Of a DNA stretch of 32,749 bases, positions 1-7,431 are shown piece after piece. Numbering within the stretch: the stretch's first letter is position 1; each line of letters opens with the position of its first letter. The translations under genes and the position numbers were made by a program. Source of the DNA: Bacteroidota bacterium (lineage in GTDB: Bacteria > Bacteroidota > Bacteroidia > UKL13-3); the NCBI GenBank assembly GCA_947460345.1, contig CANHGM010000029.1, forward strand, positions 1 through 32,749, read 5' to 3'. Under the pieces are notes generated by a model that saw only the letters and a program-made list of their open reading frames with translations, had not been told where the DNA came from and made no database searches.

Positions 1-378
1 AATGTTCTTGGGGTAAAGCATATCATTGTTTGTGGCCATTATGGATGTGGTGGCGTTAGAGCTGCTATGACCAATAAAACATATGGTTTAGTAGATAAAT
101 GGCTAAGAAACATTAAAGATGTATATAATCTTCACAAAAATGAACTTAATGCTATCGAAGATTTAGATAAACGTTCGGATAGATTAACGGAGTTAAATGT
201 AATTGAACAGGTACAACATTTAGCTGAAACTAAAATTGTTCAAAAAGCATGGCACAGTGGTCACAAACTTCAGATACATGGCTGGGTATATGGGCTCAAT
301 AGTGGTTTGGTAACAGAGCTTAAAGCTGTGTACGACGACAATGGGGATATAGACCCAATATATAGGTATGAGTTTTAG
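1..378 (+). CDS. Beta-carbonic anhydrase, C-terminal part (5' end outside window)
   Basis: The reading frame is open from base 1, so the gene begins before the window; 125 residues are visible. The stretch HIIVCGHYGCGGVRAA near the start is the second zinc-binding site of beta-class carbonic anhydrases (the His and Cys of CGHxxCGG), which reversibly hydrate CO2 to bicarbonate in the cytoplasm. The later segment with WxxGxxLxxHGWVYGLxSG is the usual last beta strand and helix of the family. The first zinc Cys and the catalytic Asp-Arg pair must lie upstream. An internal ATG at 67 is not the start, because conserved sequence precedes it. The gene ends at a strong hairpin that it shares with the convergent neighbour. 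Family call is firm; physiological role (CO2 supply, pH) is inference. Confidence 0.93.
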   Translation, partial: NVLGVKHIIVCGHYGCGGVRAAMTNKTYGLVDKWLRNIKDVYNLHKNELNAIEDLDKRSDRLTELNVIEQVQHLAETKIVQKAWHSGHKLQIHGWVYGLNSGLVTELKAVYDDNGDIDPIYRYEF

Positions 379-403
379 TTAATTGTTATATATATATTAG
401 ACT

Positions 404-439
404 GGAGCTGTATATTAATTTATATAGCTCCTTTTTTTT
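404..439. terminator. Intrinsic terminator between convergent genes
   Basis: An 11-bp stem (GGAGCTGTATA / TATATAGCTCC, one G-T pair) is followed by eight T on the plus strand. It ends the carbonic anhydrase transcript. The stem could also act on the convergent minus-strand transcript, although the run of T on that side is poorer. Confidence 0.8.
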
Positions 440-452
440 CTTAAATGTAAAA

Positions 453-2258
453 CTAATTAACCAATTCAAACTTATTGCTGATATCATTTAATTCATCAAA
501 TAATGTTTTCAAATCTGAGTTGAATTTTTCCATTTCTTTAAATGAATCTTTTTTGAAATTTTGATAATAAGAAATCCCATCTATAAGGTTATTGCAAAAC
601 GCTGAGAAATACTTTCTTTGTTTAGGATTGGATAATTGAGATTGTTCTAATAGCAATTGTTCTTTTAAATAATCGATATATAACTGTAGTTCATTTATAA
701 AAATATTGGGTCTTGAAGTATCATCCATAATATTTACTTTTCCATATATATGGTCAACCATGGTATGTAATGAAACTACTTTGTCAAAATACTTAATATT
801 CGGACCTGGGCAAATATTAACAGCATGGTTTTTCTTGATAAATGTGGTTTCATATTTTAAAGAAGCAGCATTAGATAAGCCTACACAGAGACATTCTTTT
901 TCTATCACTTGGTTGTACTGCAATTCGTATTCTTCTTTAGTTAAATCAAGTGTTTGAAGTTGTGCAATTTTTAAAGTTTGATATTGCTTAGATGCAGTGC
1001 AGATAGGTTCTACTGTAAACTCTGTATTAAATGAAAGGTGTTTTTCAAAACAGGCACTTCCTGGTTTGCCTTTGTCTATTCTTTCTAATCTTTCTTTTTC
1101 AGCGGTAGTTCCTTTTAAATAATGAAAACGAACACCAAGCGGAGAATGCCTACTTAATTCAATATCCTCTTCTTTGGCTAATCTAAGTAGTTCTAATGTG
1201 TGATTGTCTACTGTTGTAGCTTCAGGTACTAATAAAAATGGGGTGCCCCAGCCTGTGCTTTCTATAGGGTAGTTTTGATGTAAAAAGTCATTTTCTTCAC
1301 TTGTACCTATTCCACCTTGTACAGTAATTTTTATAAGTGGAACTATACTAGGTGTATATACATTTTTTTCAGCCAGTGCTTTTGTATATATATTGTATAA
1401 TTCTGTTTTTAATTCTTCATTTTTAGTTTTAAATTCTTCTAATATGGGGCCTAATAAAAAACCATCTGTTGCAAATGCATGTCCACCACAGTTTAAACCC
1501 GATTCGATTCTGAATTCACTTATCCAAATCCCTTTTTTTGCTAAGTATTTCCCTTGTATCAACGCCGACCTATAATCACTTACTTTAATGGTTATTTTTT
1601 TATCAAAACTACCATCTTTTTTTATATCAAATTGCCTGCATTTCTCAAGATAATTATAGAGTCTTGGGTTCATTCCTGCCGAAAAAACTACTGATGAGTT
1701 TTTTAATTCACTTTTAGCAAATCCACTTAAAGCTGTAACACCATCTGAACCATCTTCTATAATATGGCCATTTTTATCTAAAGTGTTTCTATCTACTTTA
1801 GTCATGATATTTACATCAATGCTGCCTGGCTTTATATGCTCGCGTATATATGATTCGATTTTTTCTTTTTCTACAATATCGCTTATATAGCTTAACTTAG
1901 AATATAGCTGAGATATATAACTGCTTTGTGGCAACATCTCCATATATTTTACTATTTCAGAACCTTTTTCAAATGCTGAATGTTTAAGTTTTTCAAACTG
2001 TGCATTCACAATGGTGTTCACTAAGTTTAGATAGTCAGTAATTCTTTTAGCCCTGTAATCTACTTCTTTGTTAGAAATAGGCGAATATGGTTTGTCTATG
2101 GTAGGATAATAGTAGCTTCTCATCATCTCTAACAATCGGTCTTCGACAATTGGTATCACTGAAGAAATACCATATCTAGCCACTTTAATAGGGGTGTCAA
2201 CAGTATAAGATAATCCCATCACTGGAATATGAAATTGATGCAGTTTGAGTTGATTCAT
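453..2258 (-). CDS. Nitronate-monooxygenase-like FMN TIM-barrel protein, atypical, 601 aa
   Basis: I do not recognise a named gene. Several motifs resemble the nitronate monooxygenase (2-nitropropane dioxygenase) barrel. An N-terminal strand (residues about 10-37, PVMGLSYTVDTPIKVARYG) fits the first barrel strand. GLNCGGHAFATDG sits where the family has AGGH with its catalytic His. KITVQGGIGTSEE is followed by GWGTPFLLVPEAT, matching the family's GGI and GTxFLxxxEA flavin-phosphate signatures. At 601 residues it is much longer than the usual 320-360, with an extra segment of about 100 residues after strand 1 (rich in Tyr and Lys) and a long C-terminal tail. There is no visible signal peptide. 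ATG at 2258 follows a 180 bp divergent intergenic region with two dyads. Substrate is unknown; the family call is by motif only. Confidence 0.55.
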   Translation of the reverse strand: MNQLKLHQFHIPVMGLSYTVDTPIKVARYGISSVIPIVEDRLLEMMRSYYYPTIDKPYSPISNKEVDYRAKRITDYLNLVNTIVNAQFEKLKHSAFEKGSEIVKYMEMLPQSSYISQLYSKLSYISDIVEKEKIESYIREHIKPGSIDVNIMTKVDRNTLDKNGHIIEDGSDGVTALSGFAKSELKNSSVVFSAGMNPRLYNYLEKCRQFDIKKDGSFDKKITIKVSDYRSALIQGKYLAKKGIWISEFRIESGLNCGGHAFATDGFLLGPILEEFKTKNEELKTELYNIYTKALAEKNVYTPSIVPLIKITVQGGIGTSEENDFLHQNYPIESTGWGTPFLLVPEATTVDNHTLELLRLAKEEDIELSRHSPLGVRFHYLKGTTAEKERLERIDKGKPGSACFEKHLSFNTEFTVEPICTASKQYQTLKIAQLQTLDLTKEEYELQYNQVIEKECLCVGLSNAASLKYETTFIKKNHAVNICPGPNIKYFDKVVSLHTMVDHIYGKVNIMDDTSRPNIFINELQLYIDYLKEQLLLEQSQLSNPKQRKYFSAFCNNLIDGISYYQNFKKDSFKEMEKFNSDLKTLFDELNDISNKFELVN

Positions 2259-2310
2259 ATATACTCGTAATTGGACTGCAAATTTAAATGAAGTGTTAAG
2301 CTGTAAATAT

Positions 2311-2388
2311 GACTATTGTCATGAATATCATATAGGATTAGTGATGCTAATATTTTTTCATTAAAAATTACAAACATGACATTTGTCA
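2311..2388. promoter_or_regulatory. Two TGAC-N4-GTCA dyads in a divergent intergenic region
   Basis: Perfect inverted repeats TGACTATTGTCA (2311-2322) and TGACATTTGTCA (2377-2388) have centres 66 bp apart, between the minus-strand barrel protein and the plus-strand coiled-coil protein. This spacing and symmetry suit a dimeric regulator, possibly of the Crp/Fnr class; which protein binds is unknown. Confidence 0.4.
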
Positions 2389-2440
2389 ATTTTTTATTCA
2401 ATTTATTAATCGTACTTTGCATAAAACAATTATATATATC

Positions 2441-2824
2441 ATGACAAATAACAAACACATTACCGACTTACACAAAGAAATTACAGAGTGGAAAAGCAAT
2501 ATCGAGTTTACTAGAGATGAACTTAAAACCTACCAAAACAGATTGGCTGAAGTTGCTGCTAAAAACAACGAAACTGAAGTAATGGCAGAAGTAGAAAAGT
2601 ATCAAAACAAATTTATCCGTCAATTTGAAGTAGCTGATGAGCTTTTTCATGACTTAAAAATTAAAGATGCTAATTATGCAGAATTGGTTAAATCAAATCC
2701 TGTAGCTTCTGATAGAAGATTAACTGATGACCATGTTGAGTTGAGAGATAAAGTTGAAACGTATGTTAAACTTTATTCAGAAGATAAATCGAATTTCAAT
2801 TCATTTATCAGCAAGTGGTTGTAA
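2441..2824 (+). CDS. Small cytoplasmic coiled-coil protein, unknown function
   Basis: I do not recognise this 127-residue protein. It has no signal peptide or membrane segment and is rich in Glu, Lys and Asn, with heptad-like spacing of hydrophobic residues over most of its length (residues about 5-65 and 75-115), so a helical hairpin or coiled coil is likely. I chose ATG at 2441 (MTNNKHITDLHKE). A TTG codon eight triplets upstream is also in frame, but it lies in an AT-rich stretch that looks like promoter or leader DNA. The gene is divergent from the barrel protein and has its own upstream region with dyad sites; it ends 13 bp before the convergent transporter gene. A structural or regulatory binding protein is possible, but this is inference. 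Confidence 0.7.
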   Translation: MTNNKHITDLHKEITEWKSNIEFTRDELKTYQNRLAEVAAKNNETEVMAEVEKYQNKFIRQFEVADELFHDLKIKDANYAELVKSNPVASDRRLTDDHVELRDKVETYVKLYSEDKSNFNSFISKWL

Positions 2825-2837
2825 TCCAATTTGTAAA

Positions 2838-3821
2838 TTAAAAAGAGTCACGCCAAACAATTACAATTACACCTAGAATAGCAACTAAAGCGGCTATCCA
2901 GTTTTTTGTAATGGCTGGTTCTTTTTTGAAAACAGATCCATAAAGCATTACCGTAATAGGTAACATTGAAAATATAGTTTGAGCAATACTCACTTGCAAA
3001 TGACTAATAGTTGAAATACTAAAAGAAACGCCTAAAACAGGTCCGAAAAGGGTGCCTATACATAAATATACAGTGCCCTTTTTATTTTCAATAAAGGGTG
3101 ATATAAATTTAAAATCTTTTTGTCTAAATAGGTCAATAATATAGATGACACAAAATCCAACTAATATTCTGATAAATGTAACATGCACCGGGTGAACTTG
3201 TGTATGATGTATTTGTGATGCGATGTTTTCAGAAATCCAATGGGCTAATTTTCGAGAATATATATAGTCATTAGAAAATCCCATTTTGGTAAAAACCAAA
3301 CCTAATCCTTGTGTCAATGCAGCCATTATTCCTGCTATATATCCAAAAGAAATCAATTGGCTTTTTGCTTCTATAGTTAAAGTTTGCTTTTTATGAACTA
3401 CAGTATATATCACTGCCAAAAGCGTAATACCAATGCCTATTAATCCTATATAATTTAATGATTCATTTAAGAAAAATACACCACCAATTAAAGCGGCGGC
3501 TGGAGCAAAAGTAGATAGCAAACTTGTTTTGGTAGGTCCAATAATTGCAAATGCAGAGAAAGCAAAAAAATCGCCAATCGCTAATCCAATGATACCTGAT
3601 AGCCCAAACCATATATATTGGTTTATACTTATATTCGTAAAAACTTCTTTCGGAGAAATACCAATTATAGTTATGAGTATAATATATAGAACGATACAAG
3701 CAAGCAAAAGCCTGAATTTGTTTACCAAAGATGGCTTAAATATAGCTGATGCAACAGCAAAGTTTCTAACAGCAAGTGTCCAACAAGCCAAAGTGGCAAA
3801 TGCATATATAAATCCTATCAA
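2838..3821 (-). CDS. EamA/DMT-family membrane transporter
   Basis: About 327 residues with ten hydrophobic segments in two similar halves, the layout of two EamA domains of the drug/metabolite transporter superfamily in the inner membrane. The first half holds NKFRLLLACIVLYI and the FGLSGIIGLAIGDFFAFSAF helix with Gly spacing typical of EamA; the second half begins near SFGYIAGIMAALTQGLG and ends IAALVAILGVIVIVW. A hydrophilic insert of about 35 residues separates the halves. No ATG occurs in frame near the N-terminus: an in-frame TAA is 15 bp upstream, so the start must be TTG at 3821 (reading as MIGFIYAFATLACW). Substrate cannot be predicted; family members export amino acids, metabolites or nucleotide sugars. 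Confidence 0.85.
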   Translation of the reverse strand: MIGFIYAFATLACWTLAVRNFAVASAIFKPSLVNKFRLLLACIVLYIILITIIGISPKEVFTNISINQYIWFGLSGIIGLAIGDFFAFSAFAIIGPTKTSLLSTFAPAAALIGGVFFLNESLNYIGLIGIGITLLAVIYTVVHKKQTLTIEAKSQLISFGYIAGIMAALTQGLGLVFTKMGFSNDYIYSRKLAHWISENIASQIHHTQVHPVHVTFIRILVGFCVIYIIDLFRQKDFKFISPFIENKKGTVYLCIGTLFGPVLGVSFSISTISHLQVSIAQTIFSMLPITVMLYGSVFKKEPAITKNWIAALVAILGVIVIVWRDSF

Positions 3822-3880
3822 TTCTAAATTTAATTATTAAATAAATCAATTATCTCATACAAACATAACTTCTAAATGCC

Positions 3881-3888
3881 TATTTTTG
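3881..3888 (+). promoter_or_regulatory. Bacteroidota -7 box before the cyclophilin gene
   Basis: TATTTTTG matches TAnnTTTG and lies 23 bp before the cyclophilin ATG. No TTG stands at the usual distance upstream, so only half of the consensus is present. Confidence 0.4.
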
Positions 3889-3911
3889 TTGGCTTTATTT
3901 TAAAATAATTT

Positions 3912-4343
3912 ATGACTGCAGAATTACACACAGACAAAGGCGTACTTTCAATTGAGTTTTTTGAAAAAGATGCACCTATTACAGTAAAAAATTTTACTGA
4001 CCTAGCTAAAAAAGGTTTTTATGACGGACTAACATTTCACAGAGTAATACCTGATTTTGTGATTCAAGGTGGATGCCCTAACGGAACGGGTGCTGGCGGA
4101 CCTGGCTATAATATTCCATGCGAAACTTCAGGCGGAAATCAACACCACGACAAAGGTGTGCTTTCAATGGCTCATGCTGGTAAAAATACAGGTGGCTCTC
4201 AATTCTTTATTTGTCATAACAGACAAAACACACAACATTTAGATGGTGTGCATACCGTATTTGGTAAAGTAGTCAAAGGTTTAGAAATAATTGACGAAAT
4301 CAATCAAGGCGACAAAATCAATAAAATTGTAGTAATAGACTAA
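3912..4343 (+). CDS. Cyclophilin-type peptidyl-prolyl cis-trans isomerase
   Basis: A 143-residue single-domain cyclophilin without signal peptide, so a cytoplasmic proline isomerase assisting protein folding. The catalytic Arg is in FHRVIPDF (R44, F49), followed by the Gly-rich GTGAGGPGY loop, and the substrate pocket residues are in [15 protein letters not shown] (Q97, F99). At the place of the cyclosporin-contact Trp of human cyclophilin A there is His109 ([13 protein letters not shown]), so weak cyclosporin binding is expected from family knowledge. Length is close to that of short bacterial PpiB proteins. The stop lies only 9 bp before the ABC-F gene, which suggests one transcript. Confidence 0.95.
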   Translation: MTAELHTDKGVLSIEFFEKDAPITVKNFTDLAKKGFYDGLTFHRVIPDFVIQGGCPNGTGAGGPGYNIPCETSGGNQHHDKGVLSMAHAGKNTGGSQFFICHNRQNTQHLDGVHTVFGKVVKGLEIIDEINQGDKINKIVVID

Positions 4344-4352
4344 GTCTAATAC

Positions 4353-6227
4353 ATGAATTATCTTTCAGTAGAAAACATCAGCAAAAGATTTGGTGATAAA
4401 GAATTGTTTTCTAATATATCGTTTGGCCTGAGCAAAGGCGACAAATCTGCTCTGATTGCTAGAAATGGAACAGGTAAAACCTCTTTACTTAGAATACTCG
4501 CAAACTTAGAACAACCTGATAGTGGAAATATTGCTTTTAGAAACAATATTAGAATAGGATATTTAGAGCAAGATCCTGATTTTACAGGCTCTCTTACTAT
4601 ATCTGATTATATTTTTAATGTGTCAGACCCTGTGCAATTAGCTATTAAAGATTATGAAGTGGCTATCGAATCTGGTGATATGGATATAATTTCTAAAGCT
4701 TATGCCCAAATGGATGCTTTACAAGCTTGGGATCATGAGTCTAGAGCCCAACAAGTTCTTTCTAAATTGGGTATAGACCATCTTACTCAATCTTTCGAGA
4801 CTCTAAGTGGTGGTCAAAAAAAGAGAATAGCACTAAGCAAAATTTTAATTGACGAACCTGATTTACTTATATTAGATGAGCCTACCAACCATTTAGATGT
4901 TGATATGATTGAATGGCTTGAAGCTTGGCTTTCTCGTCAAAATGTAACACTGCTTTTAGTTACGCACGATAGATATTTTTTAGATAGAATCTGTACCAGA
5001 ATAATAGAAATGGATAGAGGTAAAATTTTTACCTATGAAGGGAACTACGAATATTTTATTGAGAAAAAAGCAGAACGTGAAATGACCGAAGGGGCTGAAA
5101 TCAGTAAAGCAAAAAATACCTACCGTTCTGAATTAGAATGGGTAAGACGAATGCCTAAAGCCAGAGGAACCAAATCTAAAAGCCGTCTCGACCAATTTGA
5201 AGATATTAAAGAAGTAGCTTTTAGAAAAACTGATAACAAAGATCTTACTTTTAATATTAAAATGAGTAGGATAGGAGGGAAGATTCTAGAGCTTAAAAAC
5301 ATTCAAAAAAAGTATGGTGAAAAAGTAATTATCAAAAGTTTTGACCATACCTTTAAACATGGCGAACGTATTGGTATTATTGGTAAAAACGGAATTGGGA
5401 AAAGTACTTTTCTAAACATCATCACTGGTAAAGAACAAGCCGATTCAGGCAAAATAAATACCGGTGAAACAATTGTTTTCGGCTATTTTACGCAAGAGAG
5501 TTTTAGTATGCATGACGACAAGAGAGTAATTGATGTGATAAAAGATATTGCAGATATAATTCCAACGGCCAAAGGCGGACATATTACAGCTTCACAATTA
5601 CTTACAGCATTCCATTTTCAGCCTGATACTCAGTACAACAAAGTAGGAAAACTGAGTGGTGGTGAAAAAAGACGTTTACAATTGGTAAGGATTTTAATGT
5701 CTAATCCCAATTTCTTAATTCTTGATGAACCTACCAATGATTTAGATATACTCACTTTAAATGCTTTAGAAGAATTTTTAATGAGTTTTACTGGCTGTTT
5801 GTTAGTAGTTAGCCATGATAGATATTTTATGGATAAACTAGTCGAACATTTATTTGTGTTTGAAGGTGAAGGTGTCATTAATATGTTTAACGGAACCTAT
5901 AATGAATATCGCGACCAGAAAAGGTTAGAAGAAAAAAACAGCTCTTCAAATAATGCTTCAAAACCTATCGAAAAACCAATAGCTAAAGTGGTAGAAGTGA
6001 ACACAGATAAAAGAAAATTATCTTTCAAAGAAAAACATGAGTTTGAACAATTGGCTATTCAAATAGAACAATTAAATAAAAATAAATCTACTTTAGAAAA
6101 GAATTTATCAAGCGGCTCTAACAACCATGAAGACATTATAAAATGGGCAGCTGAAATTAAAGAAATTCAAAATGTACTTGATGAAAAAGAACTTAGATGG
6201 CTTGAGCTTTCTGATCTTGATGAATAA
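4353..6227 (+). CDS. uup: ABC-F family ATPase, Uup type
   Basis: A soluble 624-residue protein with two ABC ATPase domains and no membrane segments. Domain 1: Walker A ARNGTGKT (36-43, first Gly replaced by Ala), signature LSGGQKKR (151-158), Walker B LLILDEPTNHLD (171-182). An inter-domain linker (about 235-300, KAEREMTEG and RMPKARGTKSKSR) is the P-site tRNA-interaction motif region of ABC-F proteins. Domain 2: GKNGIGKST (344-352), LSGGEKRR (434-441), FLILDEPTNDLD (454-465). The last 85 residues form a Lys/Glu-rich coiled coil like the Uup C-terminal domain. ABC-F proteins act on the ribosome; Uup is also tied to branched-DNA metabolism. It follows the cyclophilin gene by 9 bp and ends 7 bp from the convergent glycosyltransferase. 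Confidence 0.9.
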   Translation: MNYLSVENISKRFGDKELFSNISFGLSKGDKSALIARNGTGKTSLLRILANLEQPDSGNIAFRNNIRIGYLEQDPDFTGSLTISDYIFNVSDPVQLAIKDYEVAIESGDMDIISKAYAQMDALQAWDHESRAQQVLSKLGIDHLTQSFETLSGGQKKRIALSKILIDEPDLLILDEPTNHLDVDMIEWLEAWLSRQNVTLLLVTHDRYFLDRICTRIIEMDRGKIFTYEGNYEYFIEKKAEREMTEGAEISKAKNTYRSELEWVRRMPKARGTKSKSRLDQFEDIKEVAFRKTDNKDLTFNIKMSRIGGKILELKNIQKKYGEKVIIKSFDHTFKHGERIGIIGKNGIGKSTFLNIITGKEQADSGKINTGETIVFGYFTQESFSMHDDKRVIDVIKDIADIIPTAKGGHITASQLLTAFHFQPDTQYNKVGKLSGGEKRRLQLVRILMSNPNFLILDEPTNDLDILTLNALEEFLMSFTGCLLVVSHDRYFMDKLVEHLFVFEGEGVINMFNGTYNEYRDQKRLEEKNSSSNNASKPIEKPIAKVVEVNTDKRKLSFKEKHEFEQLAIQIEQLNKNKSTLEKNLSSGSNNHEDIIKWAAEIKEIQNVLDEKELRWLELSDLDE

Positions 6228-6234
6228 TTAAATA

Positions 6235-7308
6235 TTATTTTGAAATAACGTTTAATACCGCTTCGAATACTTTTTCTGAACTTAGATTTTCCATACAGCT
6301 TACTCCATCTATGCAACTCCCTTTATAAAAGCATTTACAAGCTTTTTCAGGAGCTACTATCATTCCATTTTCTGCTTTTACATTAAACTCATATGGGTTG
6401 AATATATTGTTCATCAATACTATCTTTTTATCTAGTCCTAATGTGATGTGCATAGCCATGGTAACTTGTGTTACCACTAAGTCGCATTGATAAACCAAGT
6501 TGATAAATTGTTGTAAGGAGAAATATCCTAAATAAGTAGCACCGGTTAGTTTTTGTAATTCAATATTTCTTTCGTCTTCTTGTTTCCCGCCTAAAAGTAA
6601 AACCTCGAAGTTTTGGGTTTGTAAAAGTTTAATTAAACCTACCCATTTCTCTGAGCTCCACAATCGTGTAGTCCATCTATCTCCACAACCAGTATTTAAT
6701 CCTATGATTTTTTTTGTTTTATCAAAATTCCATGTATAACCTTTGTCTTCGTGGTTTTCTAAAAGGTTTTTTTCACCTTCATAGGTCAATCCACATATAT
6801 CAAAAATTTCTTCTGGATAGCTTAATGTATTTGCTTTACTCACATCGTCAAACATGCCTGTTTCAAATTTATGATATGCCAATTCGTTGTATGGAGTAAT
6901 TACGCCATCTTTTAATATATATCCATATTTTTCCTTTGCTTCAACTCGTTTTAATAAAGCTCCTGCCTCTTTCTCTTTATCTAAATTTATAGCAATATCC
7001 CAGGCAGTTTCTTGAATATATAAAATTGATTCAAGTTTAAATGACAATATCTCATGTATATCATTTTTAGGTAAAATATCAGGCGTAAGTGTGAGCCAAG
7101 TTATTTTGCAGTTTGGATATAATTTCTTGTATCTCAGAACTAAAGGTGTAGTTCTAATCACATCTCCCATAGCACCAAGCTTTATAATCAAAATCTTGTG
7201 GGAAACTTTTTGGTACATATCGCAACTATTGCAATGTAAATTACGTTCTTTATGAGGAAGACAAGGAATGTCTCCTCTATAATGAATACAGTCGGGTTTG
7301 TAAAACAT
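6235..7308 (-). CDS. Glycosyltransferase family 9 (heptosyltransferase-like) with Cys-rich ends
   Basis: The segment HKILIIKLGAMGDVIRTTPLV is the N-terminal signature of ADP-heptose:LPS heptosyltransferases (GT9), and GLNTGCGDRWTTRLW fits the start of the sugar-nucleotide-binding half. Such enzymes add a sugar to the lipopolysaccharide core on the inner face of the inner membrane. I chose ATG at 7308 instead of a longer frame from 7368, because a good promoter lies between the two. Before the GT9 domain are about 30 residues with four Cys (positions 7, 16, 26, 29) and His, and near the C-terminus are four more (CKC, SC, SCM), so a metal site is possible. Sugar donor and acceptor cannot be told from the sequence. 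Confidence 0.82.
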   Translation of the reverse strand: MFYKPDCIHYRGDIPCLPHKERNLHCNSCDMYQKVSHKILIIKLGAMGDVIRTTPLVLRYKKLYPNCKITWLTLTPDILPKNDIHEILSFKLESILYIQETAWDIAINLDKEKEAGALLKRVEAKEKYGYILKDGVITPYNELAYHKFETGMFDDVSKANTLSYPEEIFDICGLTYEGEKNLLENHEDKGYTWNFDKTKKIIGLNTGCGDRWTTRLWSSEKWVGLIKLLQTQNFEVLLLGGKQEDERNIELQKLTGATYLGYFSLQQFINLVYQCDLVVTQVTMAMHITLGLDKKIVLMNNIFNPYEFNVKAENGMIVAPEKACKCFYKGSCIDGVSCMENLSSEKVFEAVLNVISK

Positions 7309-7319
7309 ATTGATGGATG

Positions 7320-7352
7320 CAAAAATAACTATCAAATAGATTTGTTTTACAA
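7320..7352 (-). promoter_or_regulatory. Promoter of the GT9 gene
   Basis: On the minus strand TTG (7352-7350), a 22-nt spacer and TATTTTTG (7327-7320) match the Bacteroidota pattern; ATG at 7308 follows 11 nt later. It lies inside the longer possible reading frame and therefore decides the start. Confidence 0.5.
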
Positions 7353-7410
7353 TATTCGTTTTCGGCATAAAATTTTCATTTTAAATGATGTTCTTATCAC
7401 CAATAATGTT

Positions 7411-7418
7411 TAATTTTG
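7411..7418 (+). promoter_or_regulatory. -7 box before the secreted repeat protein
   Basis: TAATTTTG matches TAnnTTTG, 13 bp before the ATG at 7432. The matching TTG at about 20 bp upstream is not clear. Confidence 0.4.
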
Positions 7419-7431
7419 AAGTAGAAAGCAA

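Noticed and set aside
2255-2458. 67-codon minus-strand frame upstream of the barrel protein
   Set aside because: It covers the divergent promoter region with dyads, and no protein features are visible.
7308-7368. Longer N-terminus of the glycosyltransferase with a hydrophobic start
   Set aside because: A consensus promoter lies inside this stretch, so it is probably not translated.
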